Origin: Scolanthus callimorphus
Taxonomy: Eukaryota; Cnidaria; Anthozoa; Actiniaria; Edwardsiidae
Direction: 5' to 3'
Length of the DNA: 64,000 nucleotides
NCBI GenBank assembly: GCA_033964015.1
Contig: CM066914.1
Coordinates: 9,911,831 to 9,975,830 of the forward strand
A program made the translations under genes and the position numbers. The notes under the pieces were generated by a model that had not been told where the DNA came from, searched no databases, and saw only the letters and a list, made by a program, of their open reading frames with translations. Shown piece by piece: positions 46,436 through 59,374 of the stretch. Each line of letters begins with the position of its first letter. Position 1 is the stretch's first letter.

Positions 46436-49400
46436 ATGTCGGCTCAGACTCCGCAGCGACGCCAAATAATGGCCATGTTCCGCGGACCAGGTCCCGCTTG
46501 TGTTAACTTATCTGGGTCGACTGGATATATTGGACACGATTGTACTAAACATAGAAAGCCTATGTACTCATTTGGCCTCAAAGTTCGTAGTAAATCAATG
46601 TATCAGAGCCCCGGGCCAGTATATTTAGTACCACCTACCGTCACACGTTGCGGCATGGAAGGAACTCCGAAATACAGTCTACATGATCGCACTCCGCTCT
46701 CCTGCGCTTTCAAGACTCCTGCACCAGGTAATCACTTTCTATTTGTATTAATTCCGATCTCTTTGCTATGTAGTTGTTTCAACTAGACGTGAGGATAAAT
46801 TCCGCTGTTTGTAAATTCCCGTGAAGTTGGAACAAAAGCGAACTCGTAAACTATCCGCGTTGGTTTACGCTGTCGCTTGGATACATTTTAGTGTTGCTTC
46901 TTTTCGTTGTTACTTTCAATTTCGTCGCGCAAACCGAATAGTTTTTGCGATAAAATATCATTGGACAACTTGGGCAAACCTATACCAATATTTATTATTT
47001 GGAAGAAGCTTAGTGACCTTGACGCGCACAGAGAAATAACATTTTCTTCCTTTGTTTGTGAAGGAAGTGACCCTAACGTGGCTTTTTCCTTCTTTACATT
47101 GCTATCTCGTAACAATATTCCTCTTGCTACGATCAGATCATAGGATTCTGATATTTAGAATACTTGGTCGTGCGAGTTTTTTTTAGCAAGTCGTTTCTTT
47201 CCGCTTTATTAATTGAAAATCCATTAGATAGTGACATTTTGCGCAAGGACAAAATTTATTGCGAAAATACCAGAGGCAGAGCATTTGAGAAATTTGATAT
47301 ACGCCGTGAAAATACACAAGAAAAAATATATATCTAAGGTTGTTGTTAAAAAAGCTTCAAATGTAGCACCGTTTTTCAATTTGATTGCATAGGGAAATGC
47401 CATGAGCCCAATAAATTACACAAAAGCATAAAATTCAATAAAACTGTCATTAATTGCGTAAGGCTATTGTTTACTTGTTTGGTGGCTGTTTTACAAGACT
47501 GGAATTATAAAGCAGGACCAAACAAATCAAGAGATGCTTTGGCAAATTAAAAAGCACATCCTTCTCCGGCTTATTCAATTTAAATTGCAAAAGCAACAGC
47601 ACAACATAAGATAGCCCTCAAAAGCAGCTGCTTTTGGGGCTCCAGGCAAGAAAGGAGTTGCCTTAAATACAATTAGTCTTTTCCTTTCCCGTTGGATTGC
47701 TCATGAATTCAAAAGAAAAGGAGGCCTCAAGCAAGGGAAACAGGCTCATGGTTTTGCCACTGGGTTGCCGCTAGACAACTAGTAGTGGCTACTGTGGCAA
47801 GCTATCAACTATATTCAGCATCATATGACAGCTTGACTTTATAACTTTGACTCTTTATTTATTTTTTCCCCTAATTTTCTTGTGGATATGAAAAAGTCGA
47901 AAGCATGCAGCAATTCTCTGGAAGACATGTAAACATCACACATTTTAAATATATATAAGGCAATCTATTAAAAGAAGGTCTGTATTTTATCCATTCATGA
48001 AACACTTACCGGTAGCCTCCTTGCTGCCTTGTAGGCTTTGAAAGCTTAATTTTTTTATTTGCCTCAATGCAGACACAATTGATCAATGGATCTAAAATGT
48101 ATTACTATCTAAAATCTATTACTACAACACTTGGGATCTTACATATTAATTCAGTATTCTATTGCTGACATCCACAGGTGCATATGCTCCTGAGAAGCAT
48201 GAAACCCCAAAGCACCAGAGGGCCCCAGCATACTCTTTTGGATCTCGCACTCCTTTTGCCAAGAGAGATGCTGTTCCAGCCCCTAATAACTACAAACTTC
48301 CAACTGTGATGGGCCCAAAGAGTGTCGGCAAGTTATCACTTCCTGCATATTCCATGACTGGGAGGTCCAAGATTGGCAGTTTTCATGAAGATTTACAAAG
48401 GGTAAAGTTGCAGTGCTAAAAATATGTGATTACAGAAAAAATCTGTAACTTCTCCACTGACGGAGGAGTGGGATGGAGGGTGGGGTCAAATGTCTTTTAT
48501 TTCCCTTTATACAATCGCCAGGTCATATCACAACCCCTTCTGTGTGCGGTTATGGATTTTTTCTGAAATCACACAATATGACTAAATGATTATAGGGGAG
48601 AAGAGGGCAGCGTTAACTGAACTATCTCTCCTGTGAAAATAGGATATGCAACCCTAACAGAAATCCCTAGAATGCAATGAAAATTGTTTGATTCCAGAAA
48701 ATATCTATACCTCTCCCTTGGAAGGGGGTAGAGAAATGAAGCCGCCACCCCCCCAAAATCTATAGTACCCTGTCAAGACTAAAATAAAGCATCCACCCGA
48801 GCCAGCTTTGCATACAATTTGGCAGGGCACTGCTACCATGTCAAGGGCATATAGCATATTTCAAAGCTTCTCCTTTGGAGGCTATCAAGCAAAAGCCACC
48901 TGACCTATCCCCAACTCATCTCTTGAGATACCAGTAATCCCACAGGGGGGGTACTCGGATATAAAAATGATGGGGAGGTCCGACGGAGCTCCAAATTTCA
49001 TACCCTCCCAAAAAATACCCAACATTTTTAGCCTTGAAAGGCTACTTGATACCAGCATACACATGATGCCTGTCACATTATGTTCCCTGAAATAGCTTCA
49101 GCTTAAGGCAGTATCTTGATGATCAACTAGCCTGTCAGAAGTTTCAACCACCCAAAAATACCTGGTAGATTTTTCAACCCCAAAACAATACTTTTAGTGC
49201 AAATTTCATACCCCCAAAAATGTGTCCCCCCCTCTCCTCCTCATATTTATATCTGAGTACCCCCCTAGGGGTAATCCACTCATGGAATTGGGCATTGCAA
49301 TGCTGAGGTGTCATGTGCGGGCCACCTCAGCCACAGCTGCAAGATGATGATGATTATTATTATTTTAGGAAGGGTGATGTGAGAAATACATATTAACCTT

Positions 49401-50258
49401 TAGTGCTCTTGTATATTTACTTCTCTAGACTCCTGGACCTGGGACATACAAAGTCCATGATGTTAATGCTAGCAAGAAAAGATACCCTAGTTACTCTATG
49501 CTATCACGCAGCTACGCACCTGGAGACGGCACAATGAAGCCTGGACCTGGAGCACATTCCCCAGAAAAAGTAAGTTTGCATGCAAGTAAGTTTGAGATGC
49601 ATGCAAAAGGATTGTAAATAATGTAAATGTGTGCACTTGTATACTGCAAATATCTATATGAATGTGGTTAACAGATGTGGATCCCTAAGATTCCTTATCC
49701 CTAAGATGCAGACTGTGATTTATTGCTGATTGCAATCAGGTCCATTGGACAAATCAGGTCTATTGGACAAATCGGGTCTATTGGACAAATCGGGTCTATT
49801 GGACAAATCGGGTCTATTGGACAAATCGGGTCTATTGGACAAATCAGGTCTATTGGACAAATCGGGTCTATTGACAAATCGGGTCTATTGGACAAATCGG
49901 GTCTATTGGACAAATCGGGTCTATTGGACAAATCGGGTCTATTGGACAAATCGGGTCTATTGGACAAATCGGGTCTATTGACAAATCGGGTCTATTGGAC
50001 AAATCGGGTCTATTGGACAAATCGGGTCTATTGGACAAATCGGGTCTATTGGACAAATCGGGTCTATTGGACAAATCGGGTCTATTGGACAAATCGGGTC
50101 TATTGGACAAATCGGGTCTATTGGTAAAAGGTAATTGATGCCAATTCTCTTTATTCTTTTTTCAGTTTTATACAACCAAGAGACAGGCTCCAAGATTCTC
50201 TTTTGGAATCAGACACTCTGAGTACATTGCTCCTCTTATTGTTGACCCAGTGGACTAA
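46436..50258 (+). CDS. ODF3: Outer dense fibre protein 3 / SHIPPO-repeat protein
   Basis: Exons are 46436-46727, 48178-48401, 49429-49569 and 50166-50258; phases agree (1, 0, 0) and give 249 residues, close to the 254 of human ODF3. The protein is built of proline-glycine-rich STPGP-type repeats: RGPGPACVNL, SPGPVYLVP, APGAYAPE, VPAPNNYKLP, TPGPGTYKV and KPGPGAHSPEK, with intervening SFG/YSM segments (MYSFGLKV, AYSFGSRTP, YSMTGRSK, YSMLSRSY). The C terminus FSFGIRHSEYIAPLIVD is a family signature. ODF3 (CIMAP1) proteins associate with sperm-tail and ciliary axonemal structures; expression in male germ cells or ciliated cells is expected. Intron 2 contains a MITE (48945-49266) and C-rich repeats, and intron 3 a minisatellite ending about 40 bases before the last exon. 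Confidence 0.96.
48945..49266. mobile_element. MITE in ODF3 intron 2
   Basis: GGGGGGTACTCGGATATAAA pairs with ATTTATATCTGAGTACCCCCC. The interior has repeated TTCATACCC and CCAAAAATAC words. No coding capacity. Confidence 0.8.
49739..50124. repeat. 18-bp minisatellite, about 21 copies, in ODF3 intron 3
   Basis: The unit GGTCTATTGGACAAATCG repeats almost without change. The first copies read AATCAGG instead of AATCGGG, and two copies (near 49870 and 49979) lack one G and are 17 bp, shifting the frame. The two short copies are about 109 bp apart, six units, which suggests block duplication. ORFs over the array on both strands are artefacts. Confidence 0.95.
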
Positions 50259-51044
50259 CAAAAGCATTCTTTGACCCAAAACACATCATTATGTGATTCC
50301 AGAAAAAATCCATCCATTTACCTCCTTCCCCCCTCTCTCCATCGCTCTGGAGTTTCCAGTGAAAAATGCAGTTGTTGTATTCCAAATCCCTTCCATGGGG
50401 AACATATGTTTTTTTTCTGGAATCAAACTTTTCATTCACAAATTGCTATTCTTGTGTGTTCCTTTTGTGTAATTCCAACTCCTTCGATTGAGGGAACCCA
50501 CTGTTGTGGGGTATGGATCATTTCTGTAATTATACTTTGAAAGTTACAGCTTTTTAAAAGTGGTAGTCATAAAACTTATAAAGAACTGTTGAATACTGAA
50601 AAGCTGACAGGCCTTGGCAGTACGAATCAGAGCAGGAGAATCTATTGTAGTAGTCATGACCCCAGACTTGGGCTTGTTTACTCTCATCCATTGTGTGTTT
50701 TCTGAAAAATCCATGCCTCACTACAGAGGGAATTTAACAAAGGAAAATAGAGAAGTTTAGCAAAATTTTACAGTATTTTTATGGGAAAATAGTGCCTTCC
50801 TGTTGGATTTCAAATTCCCTCCATGGTTGGAGTTCATTGGATATTGCACATTGCATACCATACCTCTAGCTTATAAACCCTGAGAATAGGACATTTGCAT
50901 CCTTTTCAGTTTCCTTTTCTTATTCAGATCAACAAATTCCCTTGTGAATAAGAGCATAGTAACCTTAATTTTCTACACAATAAGCTGCCACGCAAAGGTT
51001 TCTGGTAGTTGTAGTCAACCACATCATCATGCAAATGTCCTATA

Positions 51045-51170
51045 AGACTAGTTTACATGGCCATACATAGCCAGGCTGAAATCTTTTGTTCTGACGCCTC
51101 CAGGGAAAAGAGAACAAAAGAACTCAGCCTGCTAAACCGGGCCAGCCAGACTCATATAAACAGGTGATTA
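51045..51170. mobile_element. Foldback MITE
   Basis: GTTTACATGGCC...TAGCCAGGCTGA..CTTTTGTTCT pairs with AGAACAAAAGAACTCAGCCTG...GGGCCAGCC...ATATAAAC. Confidence 0.55.
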
Positions 51171-51393
51171 GAAAGTGTTCTTCAGATAATACATTGATTC
51201 CTAAGAAATGCAAAGTCTTTCACTCTATTTTTAACATGTATATATAGAGAGTAAGTTTTCATTATTTTAGATATAATACAAGTGTGAAAGTTTTCTCTAA
51301 ATTCCTTACCTTCCACTCAGAGATGTAGCCAGGAATTTTAACTGGACGTGACACAAGGGGTCTTGTATATTTTAAATGTTGTTCCATACATTA

Positions 51394-51911
51394 CAGCCAA
51401 AGATGCTCAAGCAAGCACCCCCCCCCCCCCCCCCCCCCTAGAGCGCAATTATGAGTTGATTCTTGGAATATTGGATCCATTATTTGATTCAATAATACTT
51501 TTGGCTTGGGAAAACGTTTTTGGTTTGAACTGGGTTTTCGCTTTTTGATTGGACGAAAGACGACGGAGGCACTTACATATATGGAAAAATCCACAGGGAG
51601 CCTTTTGTTTGCAAGTTTTGTTACCAATATGGCGGGCCTGGTAGACTTTACAAGCCTGGTAAATCTATCCCTCGTTCACTTAGAGAAGAAATTGTTATCA
51701 GTATTATCAGGGATATTCCAAGAAGCATAAAACCAGTGACTAAAGAATTTTGGAGTTTGGCGTCAGGAAGATAATCTAGCCAAAATCTGAATTCAAAATG
51801 AAAGTAGTTTTCCCAAGCCGAATGCATTATTGAATCATATAATGGATCCAATATTCCAAGAATGAACTCATCATTGCACTCTAGAGAGGGATGCTTGAGC
51901 GTCTTTGGCTG
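51394..51911. mobile_element. MITE with arms of about 130 bp and TA flanks
   Basis: CAGCCAAAGATGCTCAAGCA on the left pairs with TGCTTGAGCGTCTTTGGCTG on the right. Pairing continues through CTTGGAATATTGGATCCATTAT and the inverse ATAATGGATCCAATATTCCAAG. A run of about 19 C interrupts the left arm only. TA flanks both ends. Confidence 0.8.
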
Positions 51912-53814
51912 TATTTTTTTGTTTTGAAAAGGCTCCCTGGGTCTCCTGAGCCTTCACAACACACCCACATTATTCTTGGTCATCTCCTGTTCGCAGGAGA
52001 TGTGACAGGGTGAAGGGCTTATGTTACTGCATTTTTTGTATTCCTTGTTGATGTCAAGTGTTTGCAGTAGATTGCATGTAGTCCCTTTATTGGCAAATTT
52101 TGCATAAGCGAAAATTGAACCAGACAGTTAAGCTCCAGCACCAGAGCCCTGCATGTGTAAATATTTTTTTGTAATGTATGGAAAGGAGCACATACCAGCA
52201 GATACGATTCTTCTATGCAAAAAGATGCAAGCCCTACCTAGTTGTATAGGACATAACATTTCTGAGTGGATGCAAACTATTGTTGTTCATGTGGTAAAGA
52301 GAGCTAATCTATGTCATTTTCACTACTTTTAGATTAGGTACAAAAGAGTTGTTTGTGATATTGTCAGTAGTGCTACTAACATAAGGCAAGCATTCTTGTG
52401 TGGTATGAACAAATTTCAAAATTACAAGTGAAAGAGTGTTTAATATATTTTGACATATTATTCCAAAGTCTAGTACTTCATGCCATTCTGTGACTTCAAA
52501 AAACACCCCTAACCCCCACAGATGGGTTGAGGTATGACCTCCACCATTTGGAATTCCAAGTGGAAATCACAGTAAATACAAAGGAAATAAGGCATTTGCT
52601 CCCCATCCAATCTGGAATTTCCAAATCCCCTCCATCTGGGTTAGGTATGAAATTTTTATTGGAAAAACATGTTTCAGTCATATAGTTACCCATCAGGACA
52701 GCGATTGTGTCAGTTGGAGAACTATTTTAGCCACCCTCTGTCTTCAGGGTCCATGATACCAGTAGGCAAGATAATCTAGAAGAGGCAATGAACCAAGAAA
52801 TTGTCAGTGACAGGATCTTTAGATAAGGCATATTATACAAGTAAATATTGTTAAGATCCCTCTTTAAGTCCTAAACCATATAAAAATGAAGTGCAGCAAA
52901 TTAAAAATGTAAAGCAATTATGGTCCCTGGTCACAGAGCCTGACTCTAGAAAAAGTAATCAAGCTCTATGGCTTTTGATATGTAGTATGCATGTAGTAGT
53001 GGTTACTTCATTATTGATGCTAATTTATATGACTGAGCTGCAAGCTAGTATTTTTTTAAATGTTCTGATTTATATTCTTTAAGAGAAATGTTATTTGTAG
53101 TTCTGTAATGATTCATTGTGTAATGTAAATTGATTTCTTATGATTGTTTCAATAAAATAAAATAATATTGAACATATTGAGTAGCGTTTCAATGTAAGAG
53201 CAGGATGATGAAGAGAAGATGATGAAATATGCGTTAAAAAAAGGAATTGAAGATGAATTGAAGATGTGAAAAAAAAATTAAAGATTATGTGTAAATGTAG
53301 AGAAAGAAAAATGAAAGATGTAAGACTGGCAAACGAAAAGATAATAAAAGACAAAAACAAAACAAAAAATACTGAAATTCGCAAAATCGCTAACTTTTTT
53401 ATACTGACATTTGCAAACAAGCCTCAAAACCCTACCCCTTTCGGGCGGAGCATCCCCGTATATTCGACATGAGCCCCCCACCCCACACGTGGCCTTTAAC
53501 CGAGCACAAACCTACTTAAAACTGTACAAAACAAAGCTAAAATTGACCTCAGGCATTGCCGAATAGCTTCATTTGCGATCGCAGTGCTCAAAAAGGGATA
53601 CGGAGGGTTTTCAGGGGTGGTGCTTATCAATTTCTTGGGTCAAGGTGCGGCGCTTGTTCGGAGGCGTTGCTTATTCTGCTTATTCGAACAGATACCAGAT
53701 ACGGTAGTGCATTTCCACGCCCCTCATTATTCTCGCACATAGGAACATGGAAAAAGGGTACTCGTGATAGCATTTTACGATAACTACGTCATAGATGACT
53801 TACCGCTAGAGCAA

Positions 53815-53973
53815 AGTTCCCATGTGGCGCGCCTCGGTTTCGGTGGTCAGTCTCGTACTTCTGGTGTCTCACTGCACTGCTGATACCTGGACTTATAGAC
53901 CCGGGAGCATAGCCCATCAGCAGAGCAGAAGTGCGGCGCGAGAGACCGAAACCGAGGCGCGCCACATGGGAAT
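53815..53973. mobile_element. Foldback MITE
   Basis: CCCATGTGGCGCGCCTCGGTTTCGGT pairs with ACCGAAACCGAGGCGCGCCACATGGG, including AscI-like GGCGCGCC on both arms. Confidence 0.8.
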
Positions 53974-54285
53974 TTTGTCACTCTCGAACGTTCGATTATC
54001 CAACCCAATCAAAATCAATCAAATGATTGGCGTTTGACCGGGTTTGGCGCTTTCATTTCCACATGACCGTCTTACCGATAATTCCGAGATTCAGTCAAAT
54101 GGAAAACGCCCATGTATACAGCTATTTTCAATAAACGTTGTCCGGTATACGCCCATACCGCTTGGGAATGTGGGCAAACACCTAACGAAGCAAAAAATAT
54201 TTTGGTATCGCAAAGCACGTGTGTAGTACCTTATCCTCTATTCCTTTTTTTTATTCTCTCACAGTTTTACACCATATTTCCGGAA

Positions 54286-55576
54286 CAGGGTCCAGAAGGG
54301 GAATTCCCAATCCCAATTCCCAGTGTAAATTTTCGTCAAATCCCAGTCCCAATCACCAAATCCCAGTCCCAGTAACATTTTTCCAGAAATCCCAGTCAGA
54401 CTTTTGAAAATCCCAGTGATAAAAAAGTGATGTGTAAACTGTTCTAGAGTAGTTTCCGATTAATCCGTGAAGCAGATAGTAGCTTATACACACTATTACG
54501 CTCTACCTCAGTTGTTCTCTTTAATGTGTTGCCTTGACTATCACTCTTTGGTAGTTCCAATGTGTTTTATGGATTTATTGAAACCACTCTAATACAAGCA
54601 AATTTCTAAAGAATTCTCTTAAACGCATGTGGCTTTCAGTCATCCATTCCTGAGCAGTTTTGCTAACTGCGGAGTCCACAGATGCCCGTGGTTTTACTGC
54701 TAATAGTAATATATGACTTTTAAATATGTCTTTGAATGACCCGAACGATAAGCGATATTGATTCACTTTTGACAAACATTATCATTTGGTCAACCATGCT
54801 AAGACAAAATTTGACCTTTCATACTGGCTTCCAGGTTCTATGTGGTTAATCGATCTCCAAAGCGAGGTCTGCAAACCCACCTGTCTTGCTCGATTCTTCA
54901 ACCCTTGCCGGCCTTCTTGCAGATTATTTTCCCCAGTTCCCACGTACAAGTCAAAGGGACTTGCCTTGCAATTTTTCGTCCAATTTGCTACCACCTACTG
55001 TAGGGGTAAAAGTATCTGTTGACCACACCCAATTTGCTTTCCCTTGGGGTTAAAATCAATTTTCCCGACGAGCACCTTATCTATTTTTATCGAGGGTTCT
55101 CCCCCCCCCTCCGGTCCCCCCGAGGTTTCAGCAAAAGCCGCCGATATTGGAAGAGTCATAAAGATCATAGGCTTCCCAGGATCATTGAGCGAACTTTAGA
55201 GTTGATGGTCGCTGTGTTCTGAGTTCGATAAGCGCTAAAACATGAGTATCTACGAAAAATAAAAAAGTTTGAAAAATACCCTTATCTAGTCCTTTAGTAC
55301 TTCAATAAATCACTGCTTGCATTTATTCGGTCAGAAATACACTTTTAAGTGAGTTTTAGCCAATTTTATTGTCACCTCTCACACTACTATAGTGTTCTGA
55401 CGTTTTTTTTACCGTTTTCAAGGAAAGGGGAAATAATATAGAATCCCATTCCTAGTTTATTGGACATTAATTCCCAGTCCCAGTGGTCAAATCCCACTCC
55501 CAGTGACCCCAATCCCATTTTCCCAGCCTAAAATAAGGCCAATCCCAACTCCCATTTTACCCCTTCTGGAACCCTG
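54286..55576. mobile_element. 1.3 kb non-autonomous element with CCAGAAGGGG inverted ends
   Basis: CAGGGTCCAGAAGGGGAATTCCC on the left is matched by CCCCTTCTGGAACCCTG on the right. Just inside both ends are many copies of AATCCCAGTCCCAGT in the same orientation (54297-54420 and 55440-55560). No transposase was recognised in the centre. Confidence 0.7.
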
Positions 55577-56000
55577 CCTGAAGTGTTATGTGGTGTCACG
55601 TTTGCTCTTTTGCTCCTGCTCCCACTCTGGATTTTTCTAAGTTGCCAGGTTACTCAGCATCTCGAACGAAACGCAACTGATCGGTGTTCCACTCGTATAC
55701 ATGACACAACATGATACCGGCTGCACTACTGAGGGTTTGTATTGCTGTTCTTGTGGGAAACTCCGCAAATGTTTTACAGCTAGCTAGTTCAAGATTTTCT
55801 GCATGGTAATATTTGTACAGTCACAAAAGAATCTTTCAACACACGTGTGTACTCACGTGAATGAAATTCAACACGAGCGACTACAAGTAATCTTACAGCG
55901 ACTGCAAATCATTTTATCGAATTAATTTTACCAAGTCTGCTGGATGCAAATCACGAATTGATTCAGGGAGTGTAGTATTGGTGCCTCATGATTTTATAGT

Positions 56001-56101
56001 ATGGACGAAAATGGCGAAATCTACGGTAATCAGCGTGAACCATTGCTCGGCCGTAGAGATGAGAGAGACGAGAGAGGAAAGCCCCAGCCACCCATCGACC
56101 G
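56001..56101 (+). CDS. Candidate alternative first exon of the SLC29 transporter, with dileucine motif
   Basis: ATG at 56001, preceded by an in-frame TGA, opens MDENGEIYGNQREPLLGRRDERDERGKPQPPIDR, ending at CG/GTGAGT in phase 2. That is the phase needed by the transporter exon at 61406, where CG plus A restores Arg and gives ...PPIDR-FKCVYW, the usual ENT junction. The acidic dileucine REPLLGR resembles the N-terminal sorting motif of lysosomal ENT3. It is either an alternative promoter/first exon of the same gene or an orphan first exon of a lost tandem copy. Confidence 0.55.
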
Positions 56102-56693
56102 GTGAGTTTTGTTCTCTGGAAAAAATATCAGATAGCATCGAAACAAAACCTTTTATCTCAGAGTTCCCCACGACAATGCTTAGAAGGAACTAAGTTTCAT
56201 TCATCATTTCTAAGTTCATCTGCATTTGCGAGCTTGCCTTTGCAAAGGTAGGCCGGCTGTTGTCTCGGCCATAAAAATGACACGTCTAAATACTCACTCA
56301 AGGTAGAAGGTCACTCAATGTTTTAACGGTTACGTAATTTTATTATACTTATCATGCAAAAGAAATCATTCATAACTCAGATAACTAATTGCCTGCTGTG
56401 AAACCAATGGCAATATAGGCCACAAACCACGTAAATGAAAATGACATTTCACATAAAGTCAAGACCCCAACAGGGCAAGTTTTGCTTATTTTCAGGACTA
56501 TCCAGGGTTTCCACCTCATCCCTTTTACCCACTTCACTTGAAAATGAAAAGACGGCCTCAAAGCAGTACTGTTTCACTGCCTATTAGACAATGGTTAGGT
56601 GAAGGTGCTAATGTATCCGGAAAAGATCTATACCCATTCCAGACATTTGTCTCTAGGGTGGCATCTGGCTTTGCCAGCCTCAGAGACCCCGTT

Positions 56694-56894
56694 CACACGA
56701 GACCGGTACAATTCTGGTACGGTACCGTCGAGCATTCACAAGGGACCTGCGGTACCGGACCGATTTTGGCACGGCTAGACAGTGTGAACACTGTTGCAAA
56801 ACGTGCCAGAATTGTACCGGTACCATATGAACAGCGGTACCGTGCCAGAATTGTACCGGTCCGATTTTGTACCGGTCTCGTGTGAACGGGGTCT
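56694..56894. mobile_element. Foldback MITE
   Basis: AGACCCCGTTCACACGAGACCGGTAC pairs with GTACCGGTCTCGTGTGAACGGGGTCT; the interior is full of GGTACCG words in both orientations. Confidence 0.9.
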
Positions 56895-57408
56895 GAAAAA
56901 TCATCTTTATATCCGGCAGGTATAAAATGCAGACTGCAAACTCGAAATTGCAGAGCAGAAAATGCTGACTGATTGATTTAGACATCGGACCCCCCTTTTA
57001 ATTCCCAAGCCAGGGAAATGCAGAGAAAAGAGGCCTCTGCAAGCAGGGAACCCTTTGATTGGCTTCTGATAGACTGCAATGGCTCTCGGTTGATGGTGGT
57101 CATTTAACTGTGATTTTGTTTGGGGAAAACCCCTGTCTCAAATACAGAGATTTTGATGAAGGGCCTTTAGCGACGTTTTCCAGTCTGCATTTTCTGGTCT
57201 GCTTACCTGCACCGCCAAAAGATATCTGCAGATAGATGTTTAAAAAAATATATAGTTACTCAAAACTCAATTCATCTGAAGATTAAATTGACTGGATATT
57301 TCTTACAATTATCACTGCTATAGTCAATTCTCTTCTACTAATGGGATATGAGTTTCACAGGTGACAAAACATTGACAAGATTTTAATGATGACTGGATAA
57401 ATAGTTAA

Positions 57409-57795
57409 AGGGGCTGTGTCACGGTCATTTGAATAAATTTGTAAATACAGCTCTAAATTTGTATGTAATCATCCCCAAATCACTTATATCACTTGGTATT
57501 AGCCTAATAGGCTATGTAGGCAAGTTTTAGCGACAAGACTGCCGATTTACAAGCAAATTTTGATGTAAATACAAACTTTGAAAACTTGTCATCCTGACAA
57601 GATTTCAAAAACTCATTGTTGCAATCCGTTTCCATCCGCTCTGTAATAGGTCCATGAAGCCTACAGTCATGATCAATTTGTAGTTAAAGGCCTATTTAAC
57701 AAACCTAGACTAGTATTTTGGCTATCCATCAGTTATTTGTATGTTTTTTTTTTTACATCACCAATATAGTGTGCTAAAATCGTGACACAACCCCT
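57409..57795. mobile_element. MITE flanked by TTAA (piggyBac-like duplication)
   Basis: AGGGGCTGTGTCACG on the left pairs with CGTGACACAACCCCT on the right, and TTAA flanks both sides (57405-57408 and 57796-57799), the target choice of piggyBac-type transposases. Pieces of the family occur at 2112-2315 and about 45819. Confidence 0.8.
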
Positions 57796-58739
57796 TTAAG
57801 GACTGCTATAATAGTCAGGAATAAAAAACAGAAATGTTCAAGGTCAGTTTAGAAAAAATAGGAAGAGCAGGCCAAAAGTCAGGGAATTTTAATCCAGAAA
57901 AAAAAAGTTTTTTTCTGACTGATTTTCAGTCATCCCTTTGTTCTCGACCATACGTCAATTTTCTCATCCCAACATAATGATAGTGGAAAGTCTGTCTCAT
58001 TATTTAGTTTAGAATGGTCACTATTGAAAAATGGTGAAAATCCTGTAAGCATTTCCAGAAGTCTCAGACTGTTGGCATGTTTTAGGTCAAAATTAACAGA
58101 TATTGATGGTTGCAATTTTGCGGCTTGTTTGGTGAGTTTTAGTTTTAAAAAGAATACATTTTAGTTGCACAATTGAATAGGCAAACCTTACACTATCTAC
58201 AAAATAGTTGATATTTTGTGACAAACTGATATTTTTTTTGCCACAGTCACAATTTCAACCCCTGGATCAATAACAGCTGGCACAATATTTCCCCTAGGGC
58301 TATGCCTGCCTACTAAATCAAGTTATCCCTCAACCTGAATTGTCTTATTGTTTTGCATGTGAAAGTTTCCATTTCAACATAGAGAGATCATAGGAAAAAG
58401 GCATGGGAACAGGCATTTAACTACCCTCCCACAGAAACAACTTGCCTCATGCCATTTCCGGCAATCACAGAAAACCCTTTGAGCCATTGAGACACAAACA
58501 ACACCTTCTGAGAAAGGTATAATTTTGTACAAAAAATAATTGCTCGGTTAAAAACATATGGACATTCAATTTACAAACACAATTCAGTGAGTGGAAATAT
58601 TTGTAAAAAAAAAAAAATCAAAATAGCACTTTCTTGAACTTTTGATGTTGTCAGCCTTTTCAGTTCTTCCTTGTTTATTCCTTGATTTTTTTTTTTTTTA
58701 CTGTAATTTTTGATGATGGCAATGGAATATTAGAATTTA

Positions 58740-58969
58740 GTCAAATCACACTAGTGGTCTATTACCAATGCTGCGTTCGGATTGGTTGAGCTACTAGTAG
58801 GCTATAAGTTATAGCCTACTAGTAGCGAAAAGTGTCGGATTTGAAAGCCAGAAAATGGCAAATGACCAGAACAAAAACATTTTTTTGGCAATAGAAATTG
58901 ACCTACTAGTGTGATTTGACTAAAACAATTATTCCTCTCGCCCTCATGGCCTCTGAGTCAATAGCCCAT

Positions 58970-59000
<31 letters not shown>

Positions 59001-59001
59001 G

Positions 59002-59030
<29 letters not shown>
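58740..59030. mobile_element. Two abutting foldback elements
   Basis: The first (58740-58921) pairs GTCAAATCACACTAGT with ACTAGTGTGATTTGAC and has an inner TACTAGTAGGCTATAA palindrome. The second (58922-59030) pairs AACAATTATTCCTCTCG with CGAGGAATAATTGTT and GAGTCAATAGCCCAT with ATGGGCTATTGACTC around a GGCCTTCGGCC loop. They touch with no spacer and may move as a unit. Confidence 0.7.
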
Positions 59031-59035
<5 letters not shown>

Positions 59036-59374
59036 CTCCCCATTTTGGAGGTATTCCCCTTCCCACCCACCCTCAACTTATAATAGATGTCCAATGTGGT
59101 CTGTCCCTAAATGCACAATTTGACCTGGGCATCTTTGTCTCCCTTTCCAAGATCAGGGATCAAAGGTGAAGATGAAAAATGTTCTTTTGACAAGAATAAT
59201 ATTTTTACACCTTGAACTTTAGAATCGCTGGCTAGAGCCAATGCGAAGTTTGTCATTTCCGGTGATAACGTTGTCACCGGAAGTGACATTCACCTTATAC
59301 CCTCGCATGTGTTGCGTGACCGAGAAAAAGTGCGAATAGAATGTTCGGACAACTTTAAAACTATGGAGAGCGTA

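Larger units (their letters stand above)
50259..56000. other. Intergenic stretch rich in MITEs; no gene recognised
   Basis: No exon could be supported. Copies of the C/G-rich MITE family lie at about 50287-50432 and 52490-52680; foldbacks lie at 51045-51170, 51394-51911 and 53815-53973; a 1.3 kb element lies at 54286-55576. AATAAA-rich sequence at 53148-53160 could end a long 3' UTR, but it is 2.9 kb from ODF3. The 54575-54994 ORFs show no known domain. Confidence 0.45.

Noticed and set aside
49701..50193. ORFs with perfect six-residue repeats, and a CRISPR-like look
   Set aside because: An 18-bp unit with no spacers inside an ODF3 intron; a minisatellite, not a gene or a CRISPR array.
56495..56700. 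Coding-looking stretch (DYPGFPPHPFYPLHLKMK...)
   Set aside because: It follows an acceptor-like TTTTCAG, but its frame does not fit the phase 2 exon at 56001 and it runs into a MITE without a donor.
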